Shown here in pieces: positions 1-7,611 of a stretch of DNA of 35,545 nt. Below the pieces are notes generated by a model. That model did not search any database, had not been told where the DNA came from, and saw nothing but the letters and a program-made list of their open reading frames with translations. Each line of letters starts with the position of its first letter. The first letter of the stretch is position 1. The DNA comes from a virus: positions 1 to 35,545 of the IMG/VR virus record IMGVR_UViG_3300037225_000388; one strand, given 5' to 3'. A program made the position numbers and the translations under genes.

Positions 1-324
1 GAGAAGTACGACCACCACGACAAGTTCATGGCCGGCGGGTACAACGTTCGGGACTTCGACATGCGCTTCCTGCGCGTACTCTGGAAGGACCACCACGACG
101 ACTACTTCGGCTCGTGGTTCCACTTCGGGGCCCTGGACCCGTCCTCTACACTGGCATGGCTGGCCTACATGGGCGTGGACGTTCCCCTTTCCGACGCGAA
201 GCTCACCGACCTGGCCCGCCACTTCGGGATGGACACCGCCGGCGCCCACGACGCCTCATGGGACCTGAAGATGACCCGCTTCGTCCTGTCCAAGCTCATC
301 GAGCTTGTGAGGCTCACCCGATGA
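1..324 (+). CDS. DnaQ-like 3'-5' exonuclease, 5' end missing
   Basis: The frame is open from base 1, so the gene begins left of the window; an internal ATG lies at 28. Two motifs of the DEDDh exonuclease superfamily are visible. An N-x-x-x-F-D block (YNVRDFDMRFL) matches ExoII. A later A-H-D-A-S-W-D block supplies the His and Asp spaced H-x4-D that define ExoIII. The ExoI Asp-x-Glu would be upstream and is not seen. Such proteins remove nucleotides from DNA or RNA 3' ends and in phages act in proofreading, repair or nucleotide recycling. The stop overlaps the next start as ATGA, so the two genes are probably translationally coupled. Family assignment is good; the exact role is unknown. Confidence 0.8.
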   Translation, partial: EKYDHHDKFMAGGYNVRDFDMRFLRVLWKDHHDDYFGSWFHFGALDPSSTLAWLAYMGVDVPLSDAKLTDLARHFGMDTAGAHDASWDLKMTRFVLSKLIELVRLTR

Positions 325-647
325 GAGAAGAGCCCGACTTCATGGTCTACTGCATCAAGAGGAAGTGCCTCGCCCTGCGCGACATGGGCAGGGAGGTCGA
401 TCACATTCGCTTCGGCTACCAGACGGCCGTTGACTACCTGCGGTTCGAGTTCGCCGCCAAGTACGGGATGAAGTTCGAGGACGTGACGACGTTCCTCGGG
501 ATGAAGGTGACTCCTCTGAAAGGCGAGCGGTTCGACGTGTACCTGAAGGGAGACCCGAGGCCGCAGAACTGGCTCGGGGACTTCCTCGTCGATCCCAACC
601 CCGACTGGCGGGAGATGTACAAGCAGGAGAGGAGGATCCGGGGATGA
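321..647 (+). CDS. hypothetical protein, 108 aa
   Basis: This frame starts at an ATG that overlaps the stop of the exonuclease gene (ATGA) and ends overlapping the next start in the same way. I do not recognise the family. The protein is soluble-looking and rich in charged and aromatic residues, with no membrane segment or metal-binding cluster. Its tight coupling to the exonuclease and to the HTH protein downstream supports it being a real gene of the same operon. A longer reading frame beginning at 114 would overlap the exonuclease completely and is not preferred. Confidence 0.75.
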   Translation: MREEPDFMVYCIKRKCLALRDMGREVDHIRFGYQTAVDYLRFEFAAKYGMKFEDVTTFLGMKVTPLKGERFDVYLKGDPRPQNWLGDFLVDPNPDWREMYKQERRIRG

Positions 648-1378
648 GCACACCCTCCCGCCACCTTCGCGCCCCGCAGGCCACCGTCATCGACACCCAC
701 CCGCGGAGGGCCGCCATCCTCAAGGACATCGAGGACGACCGCGGAACCGACGCGCAGATCGGACGCCGCCACGGGATATCGGCGGCCACCGTCCGCCAGT
801 ACCGCCAGAAGTGGGTTGCCGAGGTCCTGGCGCAAAGGCGCGCGGCGCGCGGGATGCGCACCGTGGACGGCCTCCTCACCAAGCTGGAGGAGATGGCCGA
901 CCGGGCGGCGCGGAACATCACCGCCTTCGAGGACTACCTGAAGGACCCCAACGACCCCACCAAGATCTGGATGGGCCTCCAAGCCGAGGAGGTCGTGGCC
1001 CACTACGACCAGGACACCGGCGAGGTCACCAAGGCCGGCGCGCCCATCACGCGGCGCAAGACCACCCAGCTCTCCGTCCTCATCGCGCAGATGGCAGAGA
1101 GCGGGAAGTCCGCCTTCGAGTTCACCGTCAAGCGCGACGACACCCGCCGCCTGTACCACGACGCGATGCGCCTGGCCATGGAGGTCATCGACCGCGTGGC
1201 CTACCTCCAGAAGATGGGCGGGGAAGTGAAGATCAACATCAGCCGCACCGAAATCTGGTCCTTCGTGATGAGCGACATCATTGCTGCGCTGGCCCCGTTC
1301 CCCGAGGCCCGTGAGAGTGTTGTCGCCATGTTCGAGCAAAAGGCCCTGGCCTTGGAGGCAACCCCCGATGACGTTTGA
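644..1378 (+). CDS. HTH protein, candidate small terminase subunit
   Basis: A 244-aa protein starting at an ATGA overlap. Residues about 34-56 (GTDAQIGRRHGISAATVRQY) form a clear helix-turn-helix of the type used by phage small terminase subunits and resolvase-like proteins. The rest is mostly helical and charged, suitable for oligomerisation. Small terminases bind the packaging site and recruit the large subunit. Its position upstream of the terminase ATPase gene fits this role. The assignment rests on the HTH and position only. The ParB-like protein two genes downstream also has an HTH and is a competing candidate for recognising the packaging site. Confidence 0.6.
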   Translation: MSTPSRHLRAPQATVIDTHPRRAAILKDIEDDRGTDAQIGRRHGISAATVRQYRQKWVAEVLAQRRAARGMRTVDGLLTKLEEMADRAARNITAFEDYLKDPNDPTKIWMGLQAEEVVAHYDQDTGEVTKAGAPITRRKTTQLSVLIAQMAESGKSAFEFTVKRDDTRRLYHDAMRLAMEVIDRVAYLQKMGGEVKINISRTEIWSFVMSDIIAALAPFPEARESVVAMFEQKALALEATPDDV

Positions 1379-1550
1379 CGAACCGAATGACCCTCGTGCT
1401 CGCGGCGTGCTTCCGCTAATGGACATCGAGGATGTGAAATCCGGTTTCATCATCGCGATCCTCTCCGACAACCTGTCCATCGAGAGTCTGGACATCACGG
1501 CGAAGGAAATCCTCTTCCGCACCGTCGCCGCCTTCCAGCCGCGCAGATGA
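1368..1550 (+). CDS. hypothetical protein, 60 aa
   Basis: The ATG at 1368 lies 11 bases inside the end of the HTH gene and is preceded by GGAGG at 1354-1358, well placed as a ribosome binding site. This favours it over a longer frame beginning at 1281. The short acidic protein has a hydrophobic central stretch (GFIIAILSDN) and no recognisable domain. The overlap and good Shine-Dalgarno site support a real gene; function is unknown. Confidence 0.65.
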   Translation: MTFDEPNDPRARGVLPLMDIEDVKSGFIIAILSDNLSIESLDITAKEILFRTVAAFQPRR

Positions 1551-1568
1551 CTTGCCAAGGGCTGTGAA

Positions 1569-2288
1569 GTGATGTACTGTCAGACAGTCCCCCGTTGGGG
1601 GATCAAAAGACTTTCTCCTGAGTGCGTCCTCGACTGGAATCTGTGGCCCCGCCACTCAGTCCATCAAAAACTGGATACGGCGAATATCAGGCAGATGAAA
1701 GAATCGCTTGAAGCCGGTCTAAGCCTTCCGCCAATCGTAATCAACAAGGCTGACATGCGCGTGGTGGACGGTTTCCATCGCGTGACCGCCGTTCTCGATC
1801 TGTACGGCGATGAGGCCATGATCGACGCCGATGTCAGAGTGTATGAGAATGAGAGGGAGATGTTCCTTGACGCGGGGCGATTCAACGCTCATCAGGGGAA
1901 AATGATGTCTCCCATGGACCGAGCGTACTTCATCATCAAAGCCAGGCGCATGAAGATCCCGGCTTCTGAAGTTGCAAAGGCCCTCGGAATGCTCTCTGAG
2001 GCGATGAAGGATTTTCTGGAGAAACGTTCAGCGACAGTGGAGAGTACGGGAGAGAGGATTCCCCTTTCCTATGGAGCCTCGCATCTTTCCAGCGCAGAAA
2101 ACGAGGAGCCGTTGAACGAGGAGCAAGAGCACGCGGCCAGGACAACCGATGGGAATGTCTGGAAGGTTCACGCGCGTATGCTCCTGAATTTACTCAGGGC
2201 GGATCGTCTCAAGTTCACTGAGAACGACATCTCCGTTCTCACGGAACTGGCCGACGAGATCGCAGTGACGATCAAGGCTGCAAAATGA
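1569..2288 (+). CDS. ParB-like (ParB/Srx fold) protein with HTH
   Basis: A 239-aa protein starting at GTG 1569 or the adjacent ATG 1572. Residues about 50-75 (LSLPPIVINK followed by VDGFHRVTA) carry the ParB/Srx signature with the conserved G-x-H-R-type motif at about 68-71. Residues about 118-150 look like the ParB helix-turn-helix region. ParB-fold proteins bind centromere-like sites using CTP, and phage relatives are often found beside terminase genes. The codon choice is visibly richer in A/T at third positions than in neighbours, suggesting separate acquisition. The gene lies immediately upstream of the 18-bp-period box array, so a protein-site partnership is an attractive inference, not something shown by the sequence. 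Confidence 0.75.
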   Translation: MMYCQTVPRWGIKRLSPECVLDWNLWPRHSVHQKLDTANIRQMKESLEAGLSLPPIVINKADMRVVDGFHRVTAVLDLYGDEAMIDADVRVYENEREMFLDAGRFNAHQGKMMSPMDRAYFIIKARRMKIPASEVAKALGMLSEAMKDFLEKRSATVESTGERIPLSYGASHLSSAENEEPLNEEQEHAARTTDGNVWKVHARMLLNLLRADRLKFTENDISVLTELADEIAVTIKAAK

Positions 2289-2308
2289 AAGCAAAAGCCA
2301 GTGGGTAC

Positions 2309-2588
2309 GAGTCAACCAAATACCGTGAGCGAGCCATCACACCAGAGTCAACCACGTGCTTCGAGCGAGCCAGCACCTGCGAGTCAACCAAATGACAAGA
2401 GCGAGCCAGAGCCTCCGAGTCACCCAGAGCCGCGGGAGCGAGCCTTTGTACTTAAGACAACCAACACGGCCGAGCGAGCCACCATCTTTGAGTCACCCAG
2501 GGCGAAAGAGCGAGCCACCGAGCTGGAGTCAACCACTGGCGCCGAGCGAGCCGATGCCCGCGAGTAACCCAAAATCATGGAGCGCCTT
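2309..2588. repeat. array of 9-bp boxes every 18 bp, two alternating types
   Basis: Sixteen boxes occur with a strict 18-bp period and strict alternation of type A (GAGTCAACC) and type B (GAGCGAGCC). Boxes start at 2309, 2327, 2345, 2363, 2381, 2399, 2417, 2436, 2454, 2472, 2490, 2508, 2526, 2544, 2562 and 2580. Seven type-B boxes are perfect. Type A is perfect four times and has one or two changes at 2417, 2454, 2490 and 2562. The last box (2580) is decayed and overlaps the ribosome binding site of the terminase gene. The base after each box is usually A; the other eight spacer bases look random. A single extra base between 2426 and 2435 shifts the phase once. This looks like a multi-site DNA- or RNA-binding array, perhaps a packaging or partition site. 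Confidence 0.9.
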
Positions 2589-2593
2589 TCTTG

Positions 2594-3517
2594 ATGCTTG
2601 ATCATCGGGCGTATGAGGACGCGGTCTATGCAATGGATCGCGTCCGCTACGCGAAACTCGTTGCCGGCTTTGTGCTTTTCTCTTGGCAACGCCGCCTCCT
2701 GGCATCGACACACAAGTTTAAGTGCCTCAACTGCGCCCGACAATCAGGAAAGTCCAGCATAATAGCCGTGGTGCCAACGCATACCGCGAAGTACAAGCCG
2801 GGCTCGCGGATCCTCGTATTGGCCGCCACCGAGGACCAGGCCACCGACGACATGCTGAAGATCAAAGCCTGTATGGCCCGCGACCCAACCTACCCCAAGC
2901 TCATCCGGGAGTCCGACTCCCTGGTGGTCACCGAAGACGAGAGCCGCATCGAGGTCCTCTGCACCACCGAGAAGTCGGCCCGCGGGCGCAGCAAGCCCTC
3001 GGTCATCATCGTCGATGAGGCGTCCCGCGTCGAGGACGTGGCGATCACCAGCGGGATCATTCCCATGTTGACCTCGAACGAGGAGTGCGAAGTTCTGGTA
3101 CCCTCCACGCCCAACGGCCGGACCGGCTTCTTCTTCCGCGTCTTCCACGACCGATCCTGGGAGCGGTACTACGTGCGCTCGCCCTACACACCCACCAGCG
3201 GGACCTCCCTTGAGATGATGCAGACCGAGGAGGAGTTCGCATCAGAGCAGGCAGCGCGCGGGATCATTGGGTGCTACTCTCCAAGACATCTCGATCTCAA
3301 TCATCAGTTGAATGTCCAGCTAAAAAACTTGGGCCAGCAACAATACAGGCAAGAGCAGTGCGGGGAGTTCGTCGAGCCGGACGCCCAGCTTTTCAGCTAC
3401 AGCGACATCGCGCGCGCATTCGCCGTTGGCGAGGACCTGCGGGCTCTGAAGTCCGGGGTCATCGTGCGTGACGACATACAGGCGTTCCGAGAGGAACCGG
3501 AGGAGATCGAGGAATGA
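2594..3517 (+). CDS. terL: terminase large subunit, ATPase part (split gene)
   Basis: The packaging motor ATPase half. From ATG 2594 (TTG 2591 is an alternative) the 307-aa protein shows an adenine-binding Q-type motif (FSWQRRLL) near residue 30, Walker A (CARQSGKS) near 47-54, Walker B (VIIVDEAS) near 138-145 and the coupling motif (STPNGRTGFF) near 171-180. The frame stops at the end of the ATPase domain, where ordinary large terminases continue into an RNase H-like nuclease. That nuclease is encoded separately at 4876-5652. The combined length, about 565 aa, is normal for the family. GGAG at 2579-2582, inside the last array box, is the probable ribosome binding site. The stop overlaps the next small gene as ATGA. 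Confidence 0.93.
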   Translation: MLDHRAYEDAVYAMDRVRYAKLVAGFVLFSWQRRLLASTHKFKCLNCARQSGKSSIIAVVPTHTAKYKPGSRILVLAATEDQATDDMLKIKACMARDPTYPKLIRESDSLVVTEDESRIEVLCTTEKSARGRSKPSVIIVDEASRVEDVAITSGIIPMLTSNEECEVLVPSTPNGRTGFFFRVFHDRSWERYYVRSPYTPTSGTSLEMMQTEEEFASEQAARGIIGCYSPRHLDLNHQLNVQLKNLGQQQYRQEQCGEFVEPDAQLFSYSDIARAFAVGEDLRALKSGVIVRDDIQAFREEPEEIEE

Positions 3518-3666
3518 AACTTCCCAGCGTATCAGAGGCTCTCTGCATAGCCGAGGCCCTTGAAGAATCCTTGAAGCATAACGTCTCGCTTGACCACCGC
3601 AACCTGGCTCTTGTGGTCTTAGCCCGCGCCGTTCGGAAGTCCAACGCCGAGCACTCCTGCACTTGA
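3514..3666 (+). CDS. hypothetical small protein, 50 aa
   Basis: This short frame begins at an ATG that overlaps the terminase ATPase stop (GAATGA) and encodes a helical Leu/Ala-rich 50-residue protein. The ATGA coupling is the same used throughout the window, which is the main support. No family is recognised. It is the first of three small genes that separate the two halves of the terminase. The following 188 bases (3667-3854) hold no convincing gene. A TTGACT at 3663-3668 lacks a good partner -10 box. Confidence 0.45.
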   Translation: MKLPSVSEALCIAEALEESLKHNVSLDHRNLALVVLARAVRKSNAEHSCT

Positions 3667-3854
3667 CTCTCCCCGCGATTCGACACATTCTCGACAACAA
3701 GGGGCGGGATAGACCGCGCGGCACGGCCATCCTCCGTTCGGCGTTCCCACGGGATTTCGCCAGATAGCCGCTGGAAACAGCGTCTTCGCCGTGGCACCGT
3801 TGACTCATCCTCACGGCGCCCGCTTCCGCCCCAACTTTTTCGAGGGAGGGACCC

Positions 3855-4142
3855 ATGATCGTCGATATTCTGGAAATCGACTCGACGGAAGTCGGAGGCG
3901 CATCGCTCACGCTGAAGCAGTGCCTGAACCGCAACTTCAGCACCGTGGGAGCCAGCGTGCAGGCCGCTCTCCTTGGAGGCAACGGGACCCCCTCGGAGAG
4001 GGACTGCGTGAAGGTCAAGGGGTTGAAGGCCGCGATGGACGAGCTGGTTGCCCTGGGGAATCACGGCCAGGTCTTCATGGTGCTCTGCACCCCTACCGAG
4101 GTGGCGGCGATGGTGACCGCCTCCCAGATCCCCAACTCGTAA
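3855..4142 (+). CDS. hypothetical protein, 95 aa
   Basis: ATG 3855 is preceded by a strong purine-rich ribosome binding site (GAGGGAGGGA). The protein is soluble, with a mixed alpha/beta look and no metal or nucleotide motif. I do not recognise the family. It lies inside the interval that separates the terminase ATPase and nuclease genes. Its stop overlaps the next start as TAATG, so it is coupled to the following gene. GC-rich codon use matches the phage background, unlike the homing-type gene downstream. Confidence 0.7.
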   Translation: MIVDILEIDSTEVGGASLTLKQCLNRNFSTVGASVQAALLGGNGTPSERDCVKVKGLKAAMDELVALGNHGQVFMVLCTPTEVAAMVTASQIPNS

Positions 4143-4378
4143 TGGCGAAGAGCAAGAGCAATCCCGCCCTCCCTGGCGGGAGAAACGCGGTTCGGATCTC
4201 CAACCCCTATCCAGGGACCTCCCTCCCCGCTCCCGCCTACACCCCCGGCGGGCGTGTTCCGATTTCCCCGTGGCCCGCTCCTGGGAACTACGTCAAGGGC
4301 GCGCAGCGCGCGGACGGCAAGCCCTGGGACCCCGCCGAACCCGCGATGGACATGGACGGCGACTGCCCGGGAGACTGA
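4142..4378 (+). CDS. hypothetical Pro/Gly-rich protein, 78 aa
   Basis: Starts at ATG 4142 in a TAATG overlap with the preceding gene. The 78-residue product is rich in Pro, Gly and Asn with a basic N-terminus (MAKSKSNPALPGGR) and an acidic C-terminal end (DMDGDCPGD). It is probably disordered. No domain or relative is recognised. A longer frame upstream in the same phase overlaps the preceding gene and is not preferred. Confidence 0.6.
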   Translation: MAKSKSNPALPGGRNAVRISNPYPGTSLPAPAYTPGGRVPISPWPAPGNYVKGAQRADGKPWDPAEPAMDMDGDCPGD

Positions 4379-4381
4379 TCT

Positions 4382-4879
4382 GTGAAGACGATCAACCTCA
4401 TAGGCAGGAAGCTCGGAAGACTCACGGTTCTTTCGGTTGACCACAGGGATGCCAATCGAAAGTTGTGGGTGAAATGTTCCTGTGAATGCGGATCCGAAAA
4501 AGTAATCAAGGCCATGTGCATCGTGAATGGAGATACCCGTTCCTGCGGATGCCTACATCGAGAGTGTGTAGGAAAACTGAACAGGAAGCACGGAGAATCC
4601 CACCGGACTCGTCTTTATGTCACATGGCGGAACATGCTGGACAGGTGTGAACGTTCCTATGCCAGTGGATTCAAGTCCTATGGTGAGAAAGGTATTTCTG
4701 TGTGCGAAGAGTGGCACAACTATGCCGTCTTCGCTGCGTGGGCACGCGCCAATGGCTATTCCGATTCCCTGACTATCGACAGGAAAAACTCCTCACAGGG
4801 ATATGGACCATCCAATTGTCAATTCCTGACTCGCGCCGAGAACGCACGGCGTCCCAAGAGGAATAGGGTGGCAGCTTGA
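4382..4879 (+). CDS. homing-endonuclease-family protein (HNH/AP2-like)
   Basis: A 165-aa product from GTG 4382. The N-terminus (IGRKLGRLTVL) is a typical opening of phage NUMOD/AP2-type homing proteins. It is followed by a Cys cluster (CSCECGSEK and SCGCL) that could bind zinc. The C-terminal half (LYVTWRNMLDRC, then GISVCEEW, then LTIDRKNSSQGYGPSNCQF) matches the DNA-binding and HNH-type end of this family. Such genes spread by cutting cognate alleles lacking the insertion. Codon use is AT-richer than its neighbours, a sign of transfer. It sits directly before the nuclease half of the split terminase, and its stop overlaps that gene's TTG start. Nuclease activity is inferred, as the catalytic residues are not certain by eye. 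Confidence 0.85.
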   Translation: MKTINLIGRKLGRLTVLSVDHRDANRKLWVKCSCECGSEKVIKAMCIVNGDTRSCGCLHRECVGKLNRKHGESHRTRLYVTWRNMLDRCERSYASGFKSYGEKGISVCEEWHNYAVFAAWARANGYSDSLTIDRKNSSQGYGPSNCQFLTRAENARRPKRNRVAA

Positions 4880-5652
4880 GGGAGTACATTGCCACTTTCG
4901 ACATAGCTTCGAAGCGCGATAGATACGCGGAGGCCGTGTTCAAGCGGTCGTACTCTTACGTCGATGGCGACCCTCGGGCAGGATCCTCCGACCGTCTCCT
5001 CTCCGAGCTCCAGTGCGTGTGGGCGTGGCACGACGAGAATCTCCGGTATGAGGATATGGAGCGGCGCTACATGAACCTCATCCGCCGCAAGGAGCTGCGC
5101 GGAAATTGCGACGAACTGGTGGACGGAACCGGCGTCGGGGATGCGGTAGTAGAGCGCCTGCGGAAGCTCGGCGGATTCCCGCACAGCATCGTCTTCACCA
5201 ACGGTGGCCGAGCGCATCCCGTGTACGAGGAGATCGGCCGCGTCTTCGGGGAGTCCCGCTCGGGAGAGCTTTCCCCCATGCGCACGATCAAGGAGTGGCT
5301 GGTGCCACGGCGCGATCTCGTTGCCGATGGCGGGCTTCTCCTGGAGCAGGGACGCCTTGCTTTCGCCAAGGACCTCCCCTTCCGGGAGGCCATCGAGGCG
5401 CAACTCACGGGGTTCAACTTCAACAAGAAAAAGCAAAAGTACATGGCCGAGACCGAGGATCTCCACGACGACCTCGTGATCTGCATCCTCATGGCCGCGT
5501 GGTGGGTCCAGTACAACGAGAACGAGATCGTCGAGGGCGAGGTCCTTCCTCCGAACGATATCGCCTCCTGGGACCCCCTTGCCGCCTTCACGGCGAAGGA
5601 CGACTCCGCGCACGACGTTCCGCTACAGGCCGGGGGCGGTGCATGGAGGTAG
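4876..5652 (+). CDS. terL: terminase large subunit, nuclease part (split gene)
   Basis: The RNase H-like nuclease half of the packaging terminase, which cuts concatemeric DNA. Residues 5-13 (IATFDIASK) hold the first catalytic Asp, 83-89 (DGTGVGD) the second acidic motif, and 195-203 (DLHDDLVIC) the third acidic pair before a hydrophobic helix. All three motifs of the family are present, so the domain looks functional. The only available start before these motifs is TTG 4876, since an in-frame TAG at 4864 blocks extension. The TTG overlaps the stop of the homing-type gene (TTGA), so expression probably depends on translational coupling to it. No ATPase motif is present, which confirms that the gene is split. 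Confidence 0.92.
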   Translation: MREYIATFDIASKRDRYAEAVFKRSYSYVDGDPRAGSSDRLLSELQCVWAWHDENLRYEDMERRYMNLIRRKELRGNCDELVDGTGVGDAVVERLRKLGGFPHSIVFTNGGRAHPVYEEIGRVFGESRSGELSPMRTIKEWLVPRRDLVADGGLLLEQGRLAFAKDLPFREAIEAQLTGFNFNKKKQKYMAETEDLHDDLVICILMAAWWVQYNENEIVEGEVLPPNDIASWDPLAAFTAKDDSAHDVPLQAGGGAWR

Positions 5653-5656
5653 TCCA

Positions 5657-5869
5657 ATGAGCGAGACGCAGAAGAAAATCAAGGAATTGGAGCAGCGCAT
5701 CAGGGACCTTGAGGCGCGTCCCGTTCTGCCTCAGATTCTCCCCATGCCCTTGCCGATCTTCATCCCGGCGCCAATGCCCATTCCTCAGCCGATACCGTGG
5801 TATCCCCCCTCACCGTTCCCGCCGTACTACATCGGGGACGACCCGCGCTTCCCAACCTGGATCACATGA
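5657..5869 (+). CDS. small coiled-coil and Pro-rich protein, 70 aa
   Basis: ATG 5657 follows GGAGGT at 5645-5650. Residues 4-22 form a short coiled coil (KKIKELEQRIRDLEAR). The rest is strikingly Pro-rich, with alternating Pro and hydrophobic residues (PMPLPIFIPAPMPIPQPIP) and a Tyr/Pro tail. Small proteins of this kind sit between terminase and portal in many podoviruses, with no assigned role. The stop overlaps the portal start as ATGA. Confidence 0.7.
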   Translation: MSETQKKIKELEQRIRDLEARPVLPQILPMPLPIFIPAPMPIPQPIPWYPPSPFPPYYIGDDPRFPTWIT

Positions 5870-7599
5870 GCCTCTCCCTACCGATCTCCAATTACAGCAT
5901 CACGCAGCTCCAGCACATCTACCACCAGCGGTGGAAGGTGCGCATGTTCAAAGACAACACGATGCGCGAGATCGCCTCCTTCGTGAACCAGGACATGAGC
6001 GACTGGTACATCAGGAGCGACCCCGAGCAGAGCGGGCGCTCGCCGAACACGGGCATGAAGATTTTCGACTGGACCGCACCCGAGTCCAGCCTCCAGTGCG
6101 CGGACGGCCTCCTGGGCTACGGATTTTCCAACGTCTGGTTTCGCATGGAGTTCGACGACGAGAAGATGAACGAGAACGCGGGCATGTTCCTCCAGAAGGC
6201 AGAGAAGCAGGTCTACAAGCAGCTTCACGTCTCGCCGTGGAAGGACGAGCTTCGCATCTTCCTCCGATCCCTCCTGGACTTCTCCACCGGCATCATGTGG
6301 CGGCAGGAGAACGCGGCCCTCGGCAGGCCCTCCTACAAGACGCTGCACCTGAATCGGTGCTACATCGACAACGACCAGTGGGGAGCGGTGGACGTGCTCA
6401 TCCGCGACATCTGGTGGAGCGCGCAGAACATCGTCGCCGAGTACGGATACGAGGCGTGCCCGCCGGCCATCCAGGATGCCTACGACCATAACAAGGACCA
6501 GCTCTGGATGCTCATCTCCTTCTGCTTCCCGCAGACGAAGTACAGCCCGGAGTTGGACTTTGAGGTCCCGGCCGGGGAGTACGTTGAGATCACCCTCCCG
6601 CTGTGCGACTGGTTCCACCCGCTGCGGATAGACCCGCACCAGACGAAGCCCTTCTTCGCCGCGCGCTACATGCGCAGCTACGACGCCGGCCCGTGGGGCC
6701 AGGGCGCCCCCGGGATGCTCCAACTCGGGAACATCAAGATGCTCAACTCCATGAGCCAGGACATGCTGAAGATCAGCCAGAGAATGGCCGACCCGTCGAT
6801 CAAGGCGACGATCGGCGCCCGCGGCCGAATTACCCGTGTCCCGGGCGACGTGAGCTACCTACCCCCCGGTCAGGACTACCAGCGGGAGAAGGTCGAGGGC
6901 GATCCGCGGATGCTGGAGGGGCGGTACCTCGCCATCCAGAAGAACGTGCAGGCCGGCTACCACAAGGACTTCTTTCTCGTCCTCACCCAGAACTTGGACG
7001 CCATCACCAAGAGCACGGCCACGGGCGTCAACGGCCTTCAGAGCGAGAAGGCCGCGATGCTGGCCGCGTTCTCCTCGCGCCTGGAGGTCGAGTACGTCGA
7101 GCCGCTCCTGAAGGACCTCTTCTTCATGGAGCTTCGGGCCGGCCGGCTCGGCGCTCCCCCGCGCAGCGCGCAGGGCCGCCAGATGAAGCTCAACTTCGTT
7201 GGCCCTCTCTGGCAGATGCAGCGGCAGCAGCTCGTGCTGAACTCCACGATGGCCGCCCTCCAGCAGATCAACGCGCTGGTGCAGATGCAGCTCTCCGCGG
7301 GCCAGCCGGGAGACGTTCTGGACAACTTCGACCTGAGCCAGTACGCGCGGGACATCGGGGTGTCCTACGACATGGCGAAGGACGTGATTCGCAACATGGT
7401 GGACGTGCAGCGGATCCGCCAGGGCAGGGCGCAGGCCGCCCAGCAGCAGGCGATCACGCAACAGAAAGAGACTGAAAGTAGGATCAATCTGGACAGAGCT
7501 CGCGCCACGGCTGCCAACGCCAAGGGTGCGATTGTTCGGGGAGCGGCTACTCCGGTAGCGCAGCCCGCACCGGCCACGATGGGGTCGGCACTTGGGTAA
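5866..7599 (+). CDS. portal protein (head-tail connector, T7 gp8-like)
   Basis: A 577-aa protein starting at the ATGA overlap at 5866. It has the length and character of podovirus head-tail connectors: an acidic, helix-rich body, a Gln/Met-rich C-terminal third (LWQMQRQQLVLNSTMAALQQ) and an Ala/Gln-rich tail. The N-terminal segment (EIASFVNQDMSDWYIRSD) is typical of the family. Twelve copies would form the ring through which DNA enters and leaves the capsid and on which the tail is built. Its place between terminase and scaffold is canonical. An upstream in-frame start at 5797 would overlap the previous gene and is not preferred. Confidence 0.88.
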   Translation: MSLSLPISNYSITQLQHIYHQRWKVRMFKDNTMREIASFVNQDMSDWYIRSDPEQSGRSPNTGMKIFDWTAPESSLQCADGLLGYGFSNVWFRMEFDDEKMNENAGMFLQKAEKQVYKQLHVSPWKDELRIFLRSLLDFSTGIMWRQENAALGRPSYKTLHLNRCYIDNDQWGAVDVLIRDIWWSAQNIVAEYGYEACPPAIQDAYDHNKDQLWMLISFCFPQTKYSPELDFEVPAGEYVEITLPLCDWFHPLRIDPHQTKPFFAARYMRSYDAGPWGQGAPGMLQLGNIKMLNSMSQDMLKISQRMADPSIKATIGARGRITRVPGDVSYLPPGQDYQREKVEGDPRMLEGRYLAIQKNVQAGYHKDFFLVLTQNLDAITKSTATGVNGLQSEKAAMLAAFSSRLEVEYVEPLLKDLFFMELRAGRLGAPPRSAQGRQMKLNFVGPLWQMQRQQLVLNSTMAALQQINALVQMQLSAGQPGDVLDNFDLSQYARDIGVSYDMAKDVIRNMVDVQRIRQGRAQAAQQQAITQQKETESRINLDRARATAANAKGAIVRGAATPVAQPAPATMGSALG

Positions 7600-7611
7600 C
7601 AGGAGGATGGC

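Noticed and set aside
2309-2588. CRISPR array
   Set aside because: Repeats are 9 bp with 8-9-bp spacers and two alternating types, far too short for CRISPR, and no cas gene is present.
2301-2601. Open frames across the box array that read as Ser-Gln-Pro and Ser-Glu-Pro repeats
   Set aside because: The repeat phase breaks by one base near 2430, so no single frame carries the pattern through. Synonymous positions within boxes are fixed, so the pattern is at nucleotide level. A repeat protein with a recent frameshift remains a minor alternative.
3663-3691. Promoter with TTGACT before the small genes inside the terminase interval
   Set aside because: The best -10 at correct spacing (CATTCT) matches only three of six positions.
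3791-4378. Long frame starting at 3791 as one gene
   Set aside because: Its first half overlaps the 95-aa gene that has a strong ribosome binding site; only the part from 4142, coupled by TAATG, is supported.
3515-4878. Self-splicing intron or intein joining the terminase halves
   Set aside because: No conserved intron core or intein splicing motifs could be seen by eye, and the interval contains several ordinary-looking genes. Not excluded, so a covariance search is proposed in the findings.
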